This document shows positions 63,701-64,000 of a DNA stretch of 64,000 nucleotides, in pieces; position 1 is the stretch's first letter, and every line of letters starts with the position of its first letter. The translations under genes and the position numbers were made by a program. The notes under the pieces are model-generated. The model did not search any database. It saw nothing but the letters and a program-made list of their open reading frames with translations, and had not been told where the DNA came from. The DNA comes from Apteryx mantelli (taxonomy: Eukaryota; Chordata; Aves; Apterygiformes; Apterygidae), in contig NC_089983.1 in the NCBI RefSeq assembly GCF_036417845.1, positions 25,789,297 through 25,853,296 on the forward strand, in the 5' to 3' direction.

Positions 63701-64000
63701 TCTGCTGTTTGGAGTAAGAGGATTCCAGTAGAGTGGAAATACTATACCATGTTCCACGAATACTGAAACCACTGTGAAGAGTGGGTCACCAGTGCACTGA
63801 CTTTTCCTGATGCTGTCAGGTCTTTCTTCATTCTTCTGCTCTCTTCAGCATGGTGATTTTTAAAGTAGTTTATTTAGGGACAGACGGGAAGTGGGTCTGT
63901 TTCTGTACATCCTTATTCCTCTAGGAATGGGAAAAGGAATCTTTTCAGAGCTGGGGGAATATTTAATTGAACCACCTCAGAGGGCATGAATTTATCTTAT
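36390..64000 (+). CDS. ATF2: Cyclic AMP-dependent transcription factor ATF-2, gene span (3' part beyond window)
   Basis: A bZIP factor that binds CRE-type DNA as a homodimer or with JUN, activated by JNK and p38 kinases. Joining 47752-47799, 50250-50346, 52682-52800, 55160-55288, 61540-61718, 62100-62214 and 62394-62480 gives 774 nt, 258 uninterrupted codons with GT/AG junctions. Visible: a C2H2 zinc finger (Cys9, Cys14, His27, His31); the kinase-target TPTPT at 51-55, whose Thr51 and Thr53 correspond to human Thr69 and Thr71; ASPF at 71-74 (Ser72, human Ser90); LSPLATP at 93-99; then a long Ser/Thr/Pro/Gln-rich region. The bZIP exons are not in the window. The start at 47752 (MSDDKPF) is 18 codons downstream of the usual human start, which is broken here. 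By my memory of the family, the full avian protein is near 487 residues. Confidence 0.95.
38632..38832 (-). mobile_element. CR1 LINE 3' fragment
   Basis: On the plus strand it runs TCATAGAATCACAAAAT, GGAAGGGGCCTCTGG, CCAACCCTCTGCTCAAGCAG and then CACCTAGAGCAGGTTGCCCA, the reverse complement of the CR1 3' end. The last 200 bp of an element, decayed relative to the long copy at 7.2 kb. Confidence 0.9.
38949..38972 (+). repeat. ATF2: 24-T homopolymer forming the acceptor tract of ATF2 exon 2
   Basis: An unbroken run of 24 T, preceded by CTTTTTGC, ends exactly at the AG (38973-38974) of the next probable untranslated exon, so the homopolymer would serve as its polypyrimidine tract. Confidence 0.8.
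38975..39075 (+). other. ATF2: Probable 5' untranslated exon 2 of ATF2
   Basis: Flanked by TTTTTTAG and donor GTAAAT (39076). The 101-nt sequence (TTTACTGGAAATTACCTAGT...) resembles the second leader exon of mammalian ATF2 as I remember it. It has an ATG at 39062; if spliced to 47027 this opens a short upstream frame that ends at a TGA after about eight codons. Confidence 0.6.
39076..47026 (+). other. ATF2: ATF2 intron between untranslated exons 2 and 3
   Basis: About 8 kb, mostly AT-rich. Contents: a CR1 fragment at 42995-43745, TA-rich microsatellites near 44497-44535 and 46895-46945, and an exon-like segment near 40071-40106 described among the findings. Confidence 0.6.
42995..43745 (-). 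mobile_element. CR1 LINE fragment (3' end, about 750 bp), old
   Basis: The plus strand reads ACCCCTGCTCAAAGCAGGGC, GGATGGAGATTCCACAGCCT, GGCCCCTGCTGGACTCTCTC and ACTGGACACAGTACTCCACC, all reverse complements of the CR1 ORF2 C-terminal region and 3' UTR. Several frameshifts and substitutions make it much older than the 7.2 kb copy. Confidence 0.88.
47027..47095 (+). other. ATF2: 5' untranslated exon 3 of ATF2, carrying the broken upstream start
   Basis: Acceptor TTTCAATTACAG ends at 47026, donor GTATGT at 47096. In mammals this exon holds the first ATG of the long protein (MKFKLHVNSAR...). Here the matching ATG at 47065 is followed by AAATCAGC, one base shorter than the mammalian AAATTCAAG as I recall it, so the frame shifts and ends at TGA 47083-47085. 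The exon therefore holds small upstream ORFs: ATG 47036 to TGA 47051-47053, and ATG 47065 to TGA 47085 with a nested start-stop ATGTGA at 47080-47085. Confidence 0.75.
47730..47799 (+). CDS. ATF2: ATF2 coding exon 1 (start at 47752; residues 1-16)
   Basis: Acceptor TTTTAATACAG ends at 47729; donor GTGATG at 47800. Bases 47730-47751 are leader: the mammalian-type frame through them meets TAA at 47731-47733. The ATG at 47752 (GGAATATGA, A at -3) opens MSDDKPFLCTAPGCGQ with the two zinc-finger cysteines, Cys9 and Cys14. Phase 0 at the 3' end. Confidence 0.93.
47800..50249 (+). other. ATF2: ATF2 intron with TA-rich tandem repeat
   Basis: No exon is recognisable. A T-run lies at 48052-48070 and a TA/CTAG tandem repeat at 48268-48314. 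A 61-codon open frame at 48810-48995 has no family resemblance and is not called. Confidence 0.55.
48268..48314. repeat. Palindromic TA repeat with two ATATATCTAGATATAT units
   Basis: The 16-bp palindrome occurs twice in tandem, 20 bp apart, within a TA microsatellite; it could fold into a hairpin in RNA or DNA. Confidence 0.8.
50250..50346 (+). CDS. ATF2: ATF2 coding exon 2 (residues 17-49)
   Basis: Acceptor CTTTCTGCCACAG ends at 50249, donor GTTAGT at 50347. Encodes RFTNEDHLAVHKHKHE with the zinc-finger histidines His27 and His31, then the kinase-docking region. Splits the Asp49 codon after G. Confidence 0.96.
50347..52681 (+). other. ATF2: ATF2 intron, nothing recognised
   Basis: 2.3 kb of AT-rich DNA with no exon, transposon or notable repeat by eye. 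Confidence 0.5.
52682..52800 (+). CDS. ATF2: ATF2 coding exon 3 (residues 49-88)
   Basis: Acceptor CCCCACCCCTCAG ends at 52681, donor GTATGT at 52801. Encodes the regulatory QTPTPTR segment whose Thr51 and Thr53 are the stress-kinase sites, followed by Ser72-Pro73, in the transactivation domain. Confidence 0.97.
52801..55159 (+). other. ATF2: ATF2 intron, nothing recognised
   Basis: 2.4 kb of AT-rich DNA with short T- and TTTG-runs. Small open frames near 53.6 and 54.0 kb have no splice context or family resemblance. Confidence 0.5.
55160..55288 (+). CDS. ATF2: ATF2 coding exon 4 (residues 89-131)
   Basis: Acceptor CTGTTGCTCTTAG ends at 55159, donor GTCAGA at 55289. 43 codons in phase 0, beginning MPLDLSPLATPIIR and ending in NDEK. 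Contains the Ser94-Pro site (human Ser112) and an acidic, Ser-rich segment. Confidence 0.97.
55289..61539 (+). other. ATF2: ATF2 intron of about 6.3 kb
   Basis: Contains poly(A) runs at 55555-55567 and 55640-55654, a CR1 fragment at 56246-56535, an LTR-like stretch near 58.44-58.93 kb and TA repeats near 59.24-59.34 kb. No exon was recognised. Confidence 0.6.
56246..56535 (-). mobile_element. CR1 LINE 3' fragment
   Basis: The plus strand reads GGGATCACAGGATAATTCAA, GAAGGGACCTCAAGAGG and CCAACCTCCTGCTCAAAGCA, then a region whose minus-strand translation gives KKNFFTMRTVRHWNALPRD, the C-terminal end of a CR1 ORF2. It differs enough from the 7.2 kb copy to be another subfamily or older. Confidence 0.87.
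61540..61718 (+). CDS. ATF2: ATF2 coding exon 5 (residues 132-191)
   Basis: Acceptor TTTGTTTTTCCTCAG ends at 61539, donor GTAAGT at 61719. Encodes the Gln/Thr/Ser/Val-rich activation segment (EVSLQQTAQPTSTIVRPASL...). Splits the Val191 codon after GT. Confidence 0.97.
62100..62214 (+). CDS. ATF2: ATF2 coding exon 6 (residues 191-229)
   Basis: Acceptor CATTCTTTTTTCAG ends at 62099, donor GTAAGT at 62215. Encodes a proline-rich hydrophobic segment (PVPGPFPLLLHLPNG...). Has Asn where I recall Ser in the ITSSNVHV motif (ITNSNVHV here). Confidence 0.97.
62394..62480 (+). CDS. ATF2: ATF2 coding exon 7 (residues 230-258)
   Basis: Acceptor TTATCTGGTCAG ends at 62393, donor GTAAGT at 62481. Encodes LVRPVTMVPSIPGIPGPSSP and ends QSEAKL in phase 0. 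The next exon, expected to open with RLKAALTQQ, is not found before 64000. Confidence 0.96.
62481..64000 (+). other. ATF2: ATF2 intron running off the window
   Basis: No further ATF2 exon was found here. Contents are a poly(A) run at 62880-62894 and a short tandem repeat (AGCAGGTGGTAG twice) near 63142-63174. Confidence 0.6.

Overview
This window looks like nuclear DNA from a bird. Three things point that way: CR1-type LINEs with the octamer-like ATTCTGTGA tail are the only abundant transposon, introns are short, and there are two clear vertebrate genes with CpG-island promoters, both on the + strand. Nothing in the window looks bacterial, organellar or viral in the main. I cannot name the species.

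Layout. 1-27.9 kb is AT-rich and gene-free. It holds one long CR1 LINE (7.23-11.19 kb, minus strand, with an esterase-type ORF1 and a broken endonuclease/reverse-transcriptase ORF2), simple repeats, a few very old SINE/LINE relics (15.98-17.39 kb and 21.4-21.6 kb) and a good CTCF-like motif at 5.87 kb. A CpG island (27.96-29.08 kb) carries the promoter of ATP5MC3 (ATP5G3), the c subunit of mitochondrial ATP synthase. Its four coding exons (28745-31878) read cleanly into a 141-residue protein. After a 4.2 kb gap, a second CpG island (36.24-37.11 kb) carries the promoter of ATF2, a bZIP transcription factor. ATF2 runs to the end of the window. I place three probable 5' untranslated exons and seven coding exons encoding residues 1-258 (zinc finger, stress-kinase sites, Pro/Ser/Thr-rich activation region). 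The bZIP-coding exons lie beyond base 64000. Three further CR1 fragments sit antisense in ATF2 introns.

Context. From established vertebrate synteny, ATP5MC3 and ATF2 are neighbours in the same orientation, and the DNA upstream of ATP5MC3 faces the LNPK-EVX2-HOXD gene desert. The first 28 kb is therefore probably the far edge of the HOXD centromeric regulatory landscape; this is inference, since no HOXD-side gene is in the window. The two genes are not an operon, but the ATP5MC3 promoter has a perfect cAMP-response element (TGACGTCA), the site bound by ATF/CREB proteins such as its neighbour's product.

Most interesting point. The upstream start codon that gives mammalian ATF2 its 18-residue N-terminal extension is broken here: the exon frame is shifted, a stop follows within seven codons, and the next exon has an in-frame TAA. 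The old start has become a small upstream ORF containing a start-stop ATGTGA, and translation should begin at the internal ATG at 47752. I found no new multi-gene system; the window is mostly an ordinary vertebrate locus.
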